64,000 bases of DNA from positions 1 through 64,000 of the forward strand of contig JADJDT010000006.1 in assembly GCA_016702545.1 (NCBI GenBank), given 5' to 3'. The notes under the pieces were generated by a model that saw only the letters and a program-made list of their open reading frames with translations, did not search any database and was not told the origin of the DNA. Below, one piece after another: positions 49,850-59,207 of this stretch. The first letter of the stretch is position 1, and each line of letters opens with the position of its first letter. This stretch comes from Pseudomonadota bacterium. Lineage in GTDB: Bacteria; Myxococcota_A; Polyangia; GCA-2747355. The position numbers and the translations under genes were made by a program.

Positions 49850-49877
49850 TTGACACCTGAGTCGCGATCCATATAAT
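49850..49877 (+). promoter_or_regulatory. Near-consensus sigma70 promoter of the str/ribosomal protein operon
   Basis: TTGACA at 49850-49855 and TATAAT at 49872-49877, both perfect consensus hexamers, 16 nt apart, in very GC-rich sequence. It lies 204 nt before the rpsL start. The long leader (49884-50081) includes a 13-bp unit AAAGCCAGTAAGA repeated twice exactly at 50047-50072, just before the rpsL ribosome binding site. Confidence 0.85.
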
Positions 49878-50081
49878 CACTCCGCTCGTGGGGTGGTCTG
49901 TCACAAAATCACGAGTGACGACGCGCGGATAGGACCTTGACGCGGTGACCGGGATCAGGCACTGATGTCCTCCCGTCGCACCGGTAGCGCGGCGAATCGG
50001 CAGCGTACTCCACCGGAAGCAAAGCCTCCCGGTAGCATCAGCAGGCAAAGCCAGTAAGAAAAGCCAGTAAGAAGGGCCCGA

Positions 50082-50459
50082 ATGCCGACGATCAGCCAGT
50101 TAGTTCGCAGCAGCCGCGAGAGCGTACGGGTCAAGACCACGGCGCCGGCGCTGGTGAGCTGTCCCCAGAAGCGCGGCGTTTGTCTGCGCGTCTACACGAC
50201 GACCCCGAAGAAGCCGAACTCCGCCCTGCGCAAGGTCGCGCGCGTGCGTCTGAGCAACGGCCTCGAGGTGACGACCTACATCCCCGGTGAGGGGCACAAC
50301 CTGCAGGAACACTCGGTCGTGCTGATCCGCGGCGGTCGCGTGAAGGACCTTCCGGGTGTGCGCTATCACATCGTGCGGGGCGCGCGTAACACCGACACAG
50401 CCGGTGTCGATGGCCGTAAGCAGTCACGCAGCAAGTATGGGGTCAAGCGCTCCAAGTGA
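50082..50459 (+). CDS. rpsL: Ribosomal protein S12
   Basis: This 125-aa protein contains the hallmark TPKKPNSALRKVARVRLSNG and HSVVLIRGGRVKDLPGVRYH. It is part of the 30S decoding centre. The streptomycin-determining Lys residues are wild type in the visible motif. It is first gene of the operon. Confidence 0.98.
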   Translation: MPTISQLVRSSRESVRVKTTAPALVSCPQKRGVCLRVYTTTPKKPNSALRKVARVRLSNGLEVTTYIPGEGHNLQEHSVVLIRGGRVKDLPGVRYHIVRGARNTDTAGVDGRKQSRSKYGVKRSK

Positions 50460-50578
50460 GGCGTCCCGCGGTGAGGCCAGGGGGCGCCACGAGGCGCTCC
50501 GCTTGAGAATCGACCAGCGCTTGCGGCGCCCTTCGCTCGCAAGCAAGGCGACGTAGAAAGAACCGGACAGGATTACTC

Positions 50579-51067
50579 ATGCCACGTAAGGGTGGAGCGC
50601 CGCTGCGGCAGACGCCGCCGGATCCGAAGTACACCGATGTGCCCATCGACACGCGGCGGCGCATCGGCAAGTTCATCAACGGCGTGATGCACGGCGGCAA
50701 GAAGAGCGTGGCCGAGGGGATCGTCTATGGTGCGTTCGAGATCATCGCGCAGCGTCTGAAGGACGATCCAGTCAAGGTCTTCGAGAAGGCGCTGGGCAAT
50801 GCTCGGCCGCGCCTGGAAGTTCGCAGCCGACGCGTCGGCGGCGCTACGTATCAGGTGCCGGTGGAGGTGCGGGCCGACCGCGCCACCGCCCTGGCGATGC
50901 GTTGGTTGACACTTTATTCGCGCGAGCGCGGTGAGAAGAGTATGGCGGAGCGCCTGGCCGGTGAGTTGATCGACGCGGCCTCTGGGCGTGGAGCGGCGGT
51001 GAAGAAGCGGGAGGACGTGTACAAGATGGCGGAGGCCAACAAGGCGTTTGCGCATTATCGCTGGTAG
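50579..51067 (+). CDS. rpsG: Ribosomal protein S7
   Basis: This 162-aa protein (MPRKGGAPLRQTPPDPKYTD) has KFINGVMHGGKKSVAEGIVY, NARPRLEVRSRRVGGATYQV and ends AHYRW. It is a primary 16S rRNA binding protein of the 30S head. It is slightly longer than E. coli S7 core. Confidence 0.98.
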   Translation: MPRKGGAPLRQTPPDPKYTDVPIDTRRRIGKFINGVMHGGKKSVAEGIVYGAFEIIAQRLKDDPVKVFEKALGNARPRLEVRSRRVGGATYQVPVEVRADRATALAMRWLTLYSRERGEKSMAERLAGELIDAASGRGAAVKKREDVYKMAEANKAFAHYRW

Positions 51068-51462
51068 GGATCGGTCGCTAAAGGCGGGGACCGCGCTCAG
51101 CGCGCCCCGAACCGTAGTGACCCGGAGTCGCTCCCTCCCACCAGGCCAATGAGCAAACCCGTCACCGGAATCGATCACTGGGGTCGATCACCGGGGTCGG
51201 TCACTGGAATCGAGCAAGATGCCGACGTGCGCGCCTGGTCGGATGCGCCTCAGGCCTCTTGAGCTCAAAGCCAGCGATTGTTGACAGAACCTCTCCCTCG
51301 GCCCGCGCTGCGCGGGCTGCTTAATAGGGTTCGCGTACAGGCGGGCCGCCTCCGTGGGTCGCCCCGCGGGAGCGCGTGCCGCGAGTAGATGCTGAGCGCA
51401 GGGGCGATGAGGGTTGATATAACGCGTGATGCAGGCGTGACTGCTGCAGGAGTGAGTTAGCG
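51068..51462. other. Gap between rpsG and tuf where fusA is usually found
   Basis: These 395 bp contain no protein gene. They include four 13-bp units of the form TCACYGGRRTCGR (51162-51213), a TTGACA at 51281-51286 without a convincing -10, a small GC stem (CCCGCGCTGCGCGGG, about 51303) and TATAAC at 51418-51423. In most Deltaproteobacteria fusA lies here. Confidence 0.8.
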
Positions 51463-52668
<1,206 letters not shown>

Positions 52669-52672
52669 ATCG

Positions 52673-52981
52673 ATGCAGACGCCGAAAATCCGCATTCGCC
52701 TCAAGGCCTACGATCACCGCCTGCTCGACCAGTCGGCGACGGAGATCGTGGACACGGCCCAGCGCACGGGCGCGAAGATCGCTGGGCCGGTGCCGCTGCC
52801 GACGCAGATCAGCCGCTTCACGGTTCTGCGCTCGCCGCACGTCGATAAGAAGTCGCGTGAGCAGTTCGAGATCCGCACGCACTTGCGCCTGCTGGATATC
52901 CTCGAGCCCACGCAGCAGACGCTCGACGCGTTGATGAAGCTCGACCTCTCGGCCGGTGTCGATGTCGAGATCAAGACATGA
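52673..52981 (+). CDS. rpsJ: Ribosomal protein S10
   Basis: This 102-aa protein begins MQTPKIRIRLKAYDHRLLDQ and contains the conserved GPVPLPTQISRFTVLRSPHV. It is the first gene of the S10 section. Its 3' end and stop are duplicated directly downstream. Confidence 0.98.
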   Translation: MQTPKIRIRLKAYDHRLLDQSATEIVDTAQRTGAKIAGPVPLPTQISRFTVLRSPHVDKKSREQFEIRTHLRLLDILEPTQQTLDALMKLDLSAGVDVEIKT

Positions 52982-53003
52982 CCAGAGATCAAGACATGAC
53001 CAG
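52968..53003. repeat. Tandem duplication, 18 bp x 2, covering the rpsJ stop codon
   Basis: AGATCAAGACATGACCAG occurs twice without change; the first copy holds the rpsJ TGA stop, the second lies in the spacer where rplC would be expected. A further GAGTCTGGAGA is doubled at 53052 and 53067, just before rplD. Confidence 0.95.
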
Positions 53004-53084
53004 TCGGGCCGATTCGTCCGACGATCGCTTGGACACCTGATCCGGAGCTTCGAGTCTGGAGAGGCTGAGTCTGGAGACGCCGCG

Positions 53085-53705
53085 ATGGCTACCGTTAGCA
53101 TCATCAATATGGAAGGGACCACGGTCGGCGAGTTCGAGCTCGCCGATGCGGTCTTCGGCGCACCGGTCAAGGAACACCTGCTTTGGGAGGTGGTCGTCGC
53201 GCAACGGGCGTCGTGGCGCCGTGGGACCGCTTGCACCAAGACGCGCGCCGAGGTCCATCGTACGGGAGCCAAGCTCTACAAGCAGAAGGGTACCGGTCGC
53301 GCCCGTCACGGCTCACGCCGAGCGCCGATCTTCGTCGGTGGCGGCCAGGTGCATGCGCCGAAGCCGCGCGATTACACGCAGCGCACGCCGAAGAAGGTGC
53401 GCCGGGCCGCGCTGGTCAGCGCGCTCTCACTGCGCCAGAAAGAGGCCAAGCTGCTGGTGCTCGACCACTTCAAGCTGAACGAGATCAAGACCAAGCGGAT
53501 GGTCGAGGTGCTCGCGCGACTGGGGGCGGTCAACGGGCTGGTCGTGGATCGCGCGGACAACCTCGAGCTGATCAAGTCGATGCGGAACCTTCCGCGCAGC
53601 AAGTACCTTGCGCCGGAAGGGCTCAACGTCTACGACGTGCTCAATCATGACGTGCTGCTGCTGACCCGCGAGGTGGCGCAGCAGCTCGGGGAGCGGTTGG
53701 CGTAA
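53085..53705 (+). CDS. rplD: Ribosomal protein L4
   Basis: This 206-aa protein has ASWRRGTACTKTRAEV, the rRNA-binding KLYKQKGTGRARHGSRRAPI and FVGGGQVHAPKPRDYTQRTP. It is a 50S assembly protein. In most bacteria it follows rplC; here it follows rpsJ with only 103 bp between. rplW overlaps by 1 nt. Confidence 0.97.
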   Translation: MATVSIINMEGTTVGEFELADAVFGAPVKEHLLWEVVVAQRASWRRGTACTKTRAEVHRTGAKLYKQKGTGRARHGSRRAPIFVGGGQVHAPKPRDYTQRTPKKVRRAALVSALSLRQKEAKLLVLDHFKLNEIKTKRMVEVLARLGAVNGLVVDRADNLELIKSMRNLPRSKYLAPEGLNVYDVLNHDVLLLTREVAQQLGERLA

Positions 53706-54010
53706 TGAAAAAGCCGACGGATAGACACCCCGGAGACGTGCTCCGGCGGCCGCTGTTGACCGAGAAGGGCACCACGCTGGGCGAGCGCGAGGCGAGCTAT
53801 TTGTTCGAGGTCGCGATGTCCGCGACCAAGCCGGAGATCAAGCGCGCCGTCGAGCACCTGTTTCAGGTGCGCGTCGAGCGGGTCGGCACGCAGATCGTGC
53901 GCGGGAAGTACAAGCGGGTCGGCCGCAACGTCGGCAAGCGCCCCAATTGGAAGAAGGCGATTGTTCGGCTGAGCGAAGGCGAGAAGATCGACTTCTTCGC
54001 GGCGAGCTGA
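53705..54010 (+). CDS. rplW: Ribosomal protein L23
   Basis: This 101-aa protein has VLRRPLLTEKGTTLGE and YLFEVAMSATKPEIKRAVEH, the L23 signatures. It lies at the peptide exit tunnel and docks SRP and trigger factor. It starts at the last base of the rplD stop (TAATG). Confidence 0.97.
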   Translation: MKKPTDRHPGDVLRRPLLTEKGTTLGEREASYLFEVAMSATKPEIKRAVEHLFQVRVERVGTQIVRGKYKRVGRNVGKRPNWKKAIVRLSEGEKIDFFAAS

Positions 54011-54045
54011 CGCGTGGCGGAATGGCAAGGAATGGGTGATCGTCG

Positions 54046-54876
54046 ATGGGCGTGAAGCTATATCGGCCGACGTCTCCCGGGCGCCGGGGCATGGGCGTCA
54101 ACGACTTTGAGGAGCTTGGTGGCTCGCAGGAGCCGCTGCGCAACAAGGTCGAAGGCAAGAGCAGCTCGGGCGGCCGCAATAACTATGGGCGCATCACCTG
54201 CCGCTTTCGCGGTGGCGGGCACAAGCGCAGCTACCGGGAGATCGACTTCCGCCGCAATAAGTTCGGCGTGCCGGCGCGCGTGGCGGCCGTGCAGTACGAC
54301 CCTAACCGGTCCGCGCACATCGCCCTGCTGCACTATGCCGACGGCGAGAAGAGCTACATCCTGGCGCCGGCGAACCTCAAGGTTGGGGACGGCGTCATTT
54401 CCGGGCGAAAGGCCGACATCAAGCCGGGGAACTCGCTGCCGCTGCGGCTGATCCCGCAGGGAACGATCGTCCATAACGTCGAGCTGAAGATTGGCGCGGG
54501 CGGTCAGCTGGCGCGTGGCGCCGGCACGGGAGCTCAGCTGCTCGCCAAAGAGGGTGATTGGGCGCAGCTGCGCTTGCCCTCCGGCGAGGTGCGGCGGGTG
54601 CACCTGAATTGCCGGGCGACCGTCGGCGGCATGGGCAATGCGTCCCACAACAACGTCCCGCTGGGCAAGGCCGGCCGGACGCGTTGGGCGGGACGTCGGC
54701 CTCACAATCGCGGGGTGGTGATGAACCCCGTCGATCACCCGATGGGTGGCGGAGAAGGCAAGACCTCCGGCGGTCGCCATCCGGTCAGCCCGTGGGGCAA
54801 GAAGGCCAAGGGCGCGAGGACGCGCAACAACAAGCGGACGGACGGCATGATCGTTCGCCGCCGCAAGAGCAAGTAG
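54046..54876 (+). CDS. rplB: Ribosomal protein L2
   Basis: This 276-aa protein has the usual L2 pattern: MGVKLYRPTSPGRRGMGVND, GRITCRFRGGGHKRSYREID and the C-terminal MNPVDHPMGGGEGKTSGGR region (peptidyl transferase centre His). The last codons and stop are duplicated just downstream. Confidence 0.98.
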   Translation: MGVKLYRPTSPGRRGMGVNDFEELGGSQEPLRNKVEGKSSSGGRNNYGRITCRFRGGGHKRSYREIDFRRNKFGVPARVAAVQYDPNRSAHIALLHYADGEKSYILAPANLKVGDGVISGRKADIKPGNSLPLRLIPQGTIVHNVELKIGAGGQLARGAGTGAQLLAKEGDWAQLRLPSGEVRRVHLNCRATVGGMGNASHNNVPLGKAGRTRWAGRRPHNRGVVMNPVDHPMGGGEGKTSGGRHPVSPWGKKAKGARTRNNKRTDGMIVRRRKSK

Positions 54877-54894
54877 ACCGCAAGAGCAAGCAGA
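54861..54894. repeat. Tandem duplication, 17 bp x 2, covering the rplB stop codon
   Basis: CCGCAAGAGCAAGTAGA is followed immediately by CCGCAAGAGCAAGCAGA. The first copy holds the rplB TAG stop; in the second the TAG has become CAG. Confidence 0.95.
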
Positions 54895-54929
54895 CCGGCG
54901 CCGACGTCGGGTGAGATGGAGCTGTAGCG

Positions 54930-55208
54930 ATGCCGAGATCGGTCAAGAAGGGGCCCTTCGTCGACGAGCACGTGATGAAGAAGGTGCTCGAGGCGAGCCG
55001 TGCCAAGAGCAAGAAGGCGATCAAGACCTGGTCGCGGCGGAGTACGGTAGTCCCGGAGATGATCGGCCTGAACTTCCTCGTGCATCAGGGGCGAGACTTC
55101 GTGCCGGTGTACGTCACAGAGAACATGGTCGGCCACAAGCTGGGTGAGTTCGCGCCGACGCGGAAGTTCGTCGCGCACTCGGGCGATCGCAAGGCGTCGA
55201 AGCGCTAG
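54930..55208 (+). CDS. rpsS: Ribosomal protein S19
   Basis: This 92-aa protein (MPRSVKKGPFVDEHVMKKVL) has the conserved STVVPEMIGLNFLVHQGRDF and HKLGEFAPTRKFVAHSGDRK. It is located in the 30S head. Confidence 0.97.
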   Translation: MPRSVKKGPFVDEHVMKKVLEASRAKSKKAIKTWSRRSTVVPEMIGLNFLVHQGRDFVPVYVTENMVGHKLGEFAPTRKFVAHSGDRKASKR

Positions 55209-55238
55209 TAGGACCGAGCGGGGGGAGCGGAGAGAGCT

Positions 55239-55583
55239 ATGCAATCGTCAGCCTCACTGCGATATGAACGCGTGGCACCGCGAAAGGTGCGCGTGGTCGC
55301 GAAGCTCATCCATGGCAAGAGCGTGGGTGAGGCGGTCAATTTGTTGATGTTCTGCGAGAAGGACGCCGCAGGGCTGGTGCGTAAGTTGCTCGTCTCGGCG
55401 ATCGCCAATGCCGACCAGAAGAGCAGTGGGAGCGTCGATGCGGACAGCCTGGTGGTGCGCCAAGTGCAGGTGGACCAGGGGCCGACGCTGAAGCGCTGGC
55501 GGCCGCGCGCCCAGGGACGTGCGACGCGCATCAACAAGCGGACCAGTCACATCCGCGTCGTGCTGACGGATGGGATCGACTAA
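55239..55583 (+). CDS. rplV: Ribosomal protein L22
   Basis: This 114-aa protein has RYERVAPRKVRVVAKLIHGK, the core of L22, and the tunnel hairpin region WRPRAQGRATRINKRTSHIR. It lines the exit tunnel. The terminal GGGATCGACTAACGGC is tandemly repeated after the stop. Confidence 0.96.
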   Translation: MQSSASLRYERVAPRKVRVVAKLIHGKSVGEAVNLLMFCEKDAAGLVRKLLVSAIANADQKSSGSVDADSLVVRQVQVDQGPTLKRWRPRAQGRATRINKRTSHIRVVLTDGID

Positions 55584-55615
55584 CGGCGGGATCGACTAAC
55601 GGCGGGGTCGACTGA
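55572..55615. repeat. Tandem repeat, 16 bp x 2 plus partial third, covering the rplV stop codon
   Basis: GGGATCGACTAACGGC at 55572-55587 (with the rplV TAA) is repeated exactly at 55588-55603 and partly, with changes, at 55604-55615. Confidence 0.95.
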
Positions 55616-55690
55616 GGATCAGGGTTTGACGCGTAAACAGGTGACGCCCCAGCGGGTGCCGCCGTAACTGGCGATAGGGCAGAGCAAGAC

Positions 55691-56323
55691 ATGGGTCAGA
55701 AGACACATCCGATTGGGTTCCGACTGGGCGTCATTCGCACCTGGACCTCGAAGTGGTTCGAGAAGAAGAACTACGCGAAGTGGCTGGAGTAGGACGTGCG
55801 GCTCAAGCGCTTCCTCAAGGAGAAGCTCGCCCACGCGGGGGTCAGCCTGATCGAGATCAAGCGCGCCGCGAACAAGGCGACGATCAATATCTCGACGGCC
55901 CGACCGGGAGTGGTGATCGGGAAGCGCGGCGCCGGCGTGGAGACGCTGAAGAAGGACGTACAGCACCTGACCGAGAACGAGATCTTCCTCAACGTGCTGG
56001 AGGTGCGGAAGGCGGAGACGAACGCCCAGCTGGTGGCGGAGTCGATCGCGACGCAGCTCGAGCGCCGCGTGGCGTTCCGGCGGGCGATGAAGAAGGCCGT
56101 GCAGACCGCGATGAAGTTCGGCGCCAAGGGCATCAAGGTGCATTGCGGCGGGCGGCTCGGCGGCGCGGAGATCGCGCGTCGGGAGTGGTACCGCGAGGGG
56201 CGTGTGCCGCTACACACCCTGCGCGCCGACATCGACTATGGGTTCGCCGAGGCGCATACGACCTATGGGGTCATCGGCGTGAAGTGCTGGATTTACAAGG
56301 GCGACGTGATCGGCCGCGCCTGA
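55691..56323 (+). CDS. rpsC: Ribosomal protein S3 with an in-frame TAG at codon 34
   Basis: The frame begins MGQKTHPIGFRLGVIRTWTS and continues WFEKKNYAKWLE, then TAG (55790-55792), then DVRLKRFLKEKLAHAGVSLI and the KH domain (VIGKRGAGVETLKKDVQ) to the end, 210 aa in all. Other S3 proteins have Glu or His-Glu at this place, so GAG to TAG is the likely change. S3 is essential and forms the mRNA entry of the 30S. Downstream coding is intact and well conserved. Confidence 0.9.
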
Positions 56324-56428
56324 GCGCGACGACACCTGGACCGCGAGATGCGCGGGACGACGGCGGACGCGCCTACCGCGGCATAACTCGACAACCGTGC
56401 TCGACAACCGTAGCGACGAGACGAGACG

Positions 56429-56845
56429 ATGCTCTCACCGAAGAAAGTGAAGTTCCGCAAGCAGCAGAAGGGACGCCGTGGCGGCCCCGCCAAGGGCGGC
56501 TCGGATGTTTCCTTCGGCGACTTTGGTCTGCAGGCTGCCGAGGCCGGGTGGATCACGGCCCGTCAGATCGAGGCGGCCCGCGTCGCGATTACGCGTCACG
56601 TCAAGCGCGGCGGCAAGCTCTTCATCCGCATCTTTCCGGACAAGCCGACGACGAAGAAGCCGGCGGAAACCCGCATGGGTAAGGGAAAGGGCGCGATGGA
56701 GGAGTGGGTTGCGGTCGTCAAGCCGGGCCGCGTGATGTATGAGATCCGCGACGTGGAGGAAGTGGTGGCGCGCGAGGCCTTTCGGCTGGCGCACCACAAG
56801 CTCCCGATCGCGACCCAGGTCATCAGCCGCGAGGTGGCGCTGTGA
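56429..56845 (+). CDS. rplP: Ribosomal protein L16
   Basis: This 138-aa protein (MLSPKKVKFRKQQKGRRGGP) has RIFPDKPTTKKPAETRMGKG and AHHKLPIATQVISRE. It binds near the A site of the 50S. Upstream, CTCGACAACCGT is repeated twice (56387-56411). The stop overlaps the rpmC GTG. Confidence 0.97.
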   Translation: MLSPKKVKFRKQQKGRRGGPAKGGSDVSFGDFGLQAAEAGWITARQIEAARVAITRHVKRGGKLFIRIFPDKPTTKKPAETRMGKGKGAMEEWVAVVKPGRVMYEIRDVEEVVAREAFRLAHHKLPIATQVISREVAL

Positions 56846-57054
56846 ACAAGCAGATGGCTGAAATCCGGGAGCGTAAGGACGAGGAGTTGGGGGTCCGCGC
56901 CGACCAGTTGCGTGAGGACCTCTTTCGCCAGCGGGTGCGGCAGGCGACCAATCAGCTGCAGGACACCTCGACGCTGCCGAAGATGCGTCGCGAGTTGGCG
57001 CGGACGCTGACCGTGAAGCGCGCGCGTGAGTTGGGCCTCGAGGGCACGAAGTAG
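56842..57054 (+). CDS. rpmC: Ribosomal protein L29
   Basis: This 70-aa helical protein contains DLFRQRVRQATNQLQDTSTL and ends LGLEGTK. The start GTG at 56842 overlaps the rplP stop; ATG at 56854 is an alternative. Confidence 0.93.
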   Translation: MNKQMAEIRERKDEELGVRADQLREDLFRQRVRQATNQLQDTSTLPKMRRELARTLTVKRARELGLEGTK

Positions 57055-57167
57055 ACCAGTACCAGCGGGTGGAGCATCCCGGGAGCGGTGGGCTTGGGGT
57101 GGGCTTGGGCCACGCCAAGACGCCACGCCAGAACAGGGCGCGCCCGTCGGGGAGAACGGTGAGAAAG

Positions 57168-57509
57168 ATGTCAGTGACTGCTACAGCGACAGAAGACGCC
57201 ACCGCGCAGGGAACTGCCACAGCGCAGGGGACTGCTGCCGGCGAGGCGAGCGGGCGGGAGCGCCCCGAGCGACAGGTCGTTCAGGGCGTGGTGCGCAGCA
57301 GCGCGATGGACAAGACGATCGTGGTCGAGGTGCGCGATCGCGTGATGCACCCCGGCTACAAGAAGTACATCACTCGGCGCAGGCGCTTCATGGCTCACGA
57401 CGAGACCAATCGCTGCGAAGTGGGCGATGTGGTGCGGATCGTGAGTAGTCGGCCCCTCAGTCGGCGCAAGACCTGGCGCCTGCTGGAGCTGGTCGAGCGG
57501 CCGAGCTAG
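57168..57509 (+). CDS. rpsQ: Ribosomal protein S17 with N-terminal extension
   Basis: The S17 core starts at about residue 36 (VVQGVVRSSAMDKTIVVEVR) with HPGYKKYITRRRRFMAHDE and ends normally. ATG at 57168 adds a Thr/Ala/Gly-rich leader of about 35 residues containing TAQGTATAQGTAAG, whose DNA is itself a short repeat. Confidence 0.93.
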   Translation: MSVTATATEDATAQGTATAQGTAAGEASGRERPERQVVQGVVRSSAMDKTIVVEVRDRVMHPGYKKYITRRRRFMAHDETNRCEVGDVVRIVSSRPLSRRKTWRLLELVERPS

Positions 57510-57524
57510 GGCGGGGGCGAGCAG

Positions 57525-57893
57525 ATGATTCAGACACAGACAGTCCTCGATGTTGCCGACAACTCGGGGGCCAAGAAGGTGATGTGCATCAAGGTGCTGG
57601 GCGGCTCGAAGCGTCGCTACGCCTCGATCGGCGACATCATCGTCGTTTCGGTTAAGGAAGCGATTCCCGGCGCGAAGGTCAAGAAGGGTGAGGTGGTGAA
57701 GGCGGTCGTCGTGCGCACCCGGAAGGAAGTGCCCCGGCCTGACGGCTCCTACATCAAGTTCGACGGCAACTCTGCGGTGCTGATCAATGCGCAGAAGGAG
57801 CCGATCGGCAGCCGCATCTTTGGACCGGTAGCGCGCGAGCTGCGCGCTCGCAAGTTCATGAAGATTATCTCGCTGGCGCCCGAGGTGCTGTGA
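57525..57893 (+). CDS. rplN: Ribosomal protein L14
   Basis: This 122-aa protein (MIQTQTVLDVADNSGAKKVM) has KKGEVVKAVVVRTRKEVPRP and ARELRARKFMKIISLAPEVL. It is highly conserved. Its stop overlaps the rplX start (TGATG). Confidence 0.98.
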   Translation: MIQTQTVLDVADNSGAKKVMCIKVLGGSKRRYASIGDIIVVSVKEAIPGAKVKKGEVVKAVVVRTRKEVPRPDGSYIKFDGNSAVLINAQKEPIGSRIFGPVARELRARKFMKIISLAPEVL

Positions 57894-58219
57894 TGAATCG
57901 CATCCGCAAAGGGGACGAAGTGCGCGTGATGGTCGGGCGCGACAAGGGCGAGCGCGGGAAGGTCTTGCTCGTCGACCGCAAGACGCAGCGGATCAAGGTC
58001 GAGAAGGCCAACATGATCAAAAAGCATGTTCGCCCCAGTCAGAAGAACCCCCAGGGTGGGATCGTGGAGCGCGAGGGCTTCATGGACATCTCCAATGTGC
58101 AGCTGTGGGACAGTCGCGAGCAGCGGGCCTGCCGCGTCACGGTCAAGCGCGTCGCGGACGGTGGCGAGGGTGGGCTGAAGAAGGTGCGCGTCTCGAAGTT
58201 GTCGGGGGAGACGATTTAG
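57893..58219 (+). CDS. rplX: Ribosomal protein L24
   Basis: This 108-aa KOW-domain protein (MNRIRKGDEVRVMVGRDKGE) has GKVLLVDRKTQRIKVEKANM and EGFMDISNVQLWD. It is an assembly initiator of the 50S. Confidence 0.96.
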   Translation: MNRIRKGDEVRVMVGRDKGERGKVLLVDRKTQRIKVEKANMIKKHVRPSQKNPQGGIVEREGFMDISNVQLWDSREQRACRVTVKRVADGGEGGLKKVRVSKLSGETI

Positions 58220-58227
58220 CGACGATC

Positions 58228-58269
58228 GATCAGGGGCGATTGATCAGGGGCGATTGATCAGGGGCGATT
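58228..58269. repeat. Tandem repeat, 14 bp x 3, between rplX and rplE
   Basis: GATCAGGGGCGATT occurs three times without change, starting 9 nt after the rplX stop. Confidence 0.95.
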
Positions 58270-58294
58270 GCTTGGGTAGTGAGAGGTCGGGGAT

Positions 58295-59005
58295 ATGAGC
58301 GAGAACGAAAGCGAAGCAAAGCCTGAGGCAGGCGCAGAGGCTCCGGAGGCCGCGGGCGGCCCGGAAGCGACCGCGAAGCCGAAGAGCGCTGGCAAGAAGA
58401 AGAAGCGCGACGCCAAAGGGGCGAGCGAGGTGGTGCCGGCGGGGCCCTTCGTCAAGCGCACGGCGCCGGCACGCTTGCGGCTCAAGTACGACCAGCAGGT
58501 GCGCGCCGAGCTGATCAAAGAGTTTGGCTACCAAAACGTGATGGCGGCGCCGCGGTTGGTCAAGATCGTGCTGAACATGGGGCTCGGCGAGGCGCTGCAG
58601 AACCCCAAGCTGGTCGAGTCGGCGGAGGCGCAGCTGGCGTTGATCAGTGGCCAGAAGCCCGTGGTAACGCTGGCGCGCAAGTCGATTGCGACCTACAAGC
58701 TGCGTCAGGGGCAGAAGATCGGCTGCATGGTCACGCTGCGGCGGGACCGGATGTACGAGTTTCTCGACCGCCTGGTGAGTGTGGCGCTGCCCCGTACGCG
58801 CGATTTTCGCGGGGTTTCGCCGCGCGGGTTCGACGGGCGAGGCAACTACACGCTGGGAATCAAGGAACAGATTGTCTTCCCCGAGATCGACTACGACAAG
58901 ATCGAGAAGATCAAGGGGCTGAATGTGTCGATCATCACCACGGCGCGGACCGACGCCGAGGGACGCGCACTGCTGCGATACCTCGGCGTGCCCTTCCGCT
59001 CATAG
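58295..59005 (+). CDS. rplE: Ribosomal protein L5 with long N-terminal extension
   Basis: The L5 core begins at about residue 58 (ARLRLKYDQQVRAELIKEFG) and includes KIVLNMGLGEAL, RKSIATYKLRQGQKIGCMVT and DFRGVSPRGFDGRGNYTLGI. ATG at 58295 adds about 57 residues rich in Ala, Glu and Lys (GKKKKRDAKG). Core L5 is about 180 aa, here 236. Confidence 0.96.
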   Translation: MSENESEAKPEAGAEAPEAAGGPEATAKPKSAGKKKKRDAKGASEVVPAGPFVKRTAPARLRLKYDQQVRAELIKEFGYQNVMAAPRLVKIVLNMGLGEALQNPKLVESAEAQLALISGQKPVVTLARKSIATYKLRQGQKIGCMVTLRRDRMYEFLDRLVSVALPRTRDFRGVSPRGFDGRGNYTLGIKEQIVFPEIDYDKIEKIKGLNVSIITTARTDAEGRALLRYLGVPFRS

Positions 59006-59018
59006 GAGATCGCGGACG

Positions 59019-59198
59019 ATGGCGAAGACGGTGGATATGCTGCCCAAGCGGCACAAGTTTGCGGTACGGCACCATAACCGCTGTGCCCTATGTGGACGGT
59101 CCCGCGCGTTTCTGCGCAAGTTCGGCCTGTGCCGAATCTGTTTCCGCAACCTGGCCCTGCGCGGGGACGTTCCCGGCGTCGTCAAGGCCAGTTGGTAG
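59019..59198 (+). CDS. rpsN: Ribosomal protein S14, zinc type
   Basis: This 59-aa short form has two CxxC pairs (CALCGR and CRICFR), the zinc-ribbon version (as in rpsZ), and ends GDVPGVVKASW. It starts 14 nt after the rplE stop. Confidence 0.97.
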   Translation: MAKTVDMLPKRHKFAVRHHNRCALCGRSRAFLRKFGLCRICFRNLALRGDVPGVVKASW

Positions 59199-59207
59199 GG
59201 TAGCCGC

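Noticed and set aside
51281..51286. TTGACA before tuf as a separate promoter
   Set aside because: No acceptable -10 element 15-19 nt downstream; kept only as a note in the gap description.
55790..55792. TAG reassigned as a sense codon
   Set aside because: Many genes in the window end normally with TAG (tuf, rplB, rpsS, rpsQ, rplX, hd-gyp, dgc), so the rpsC TAG is an isolated event.
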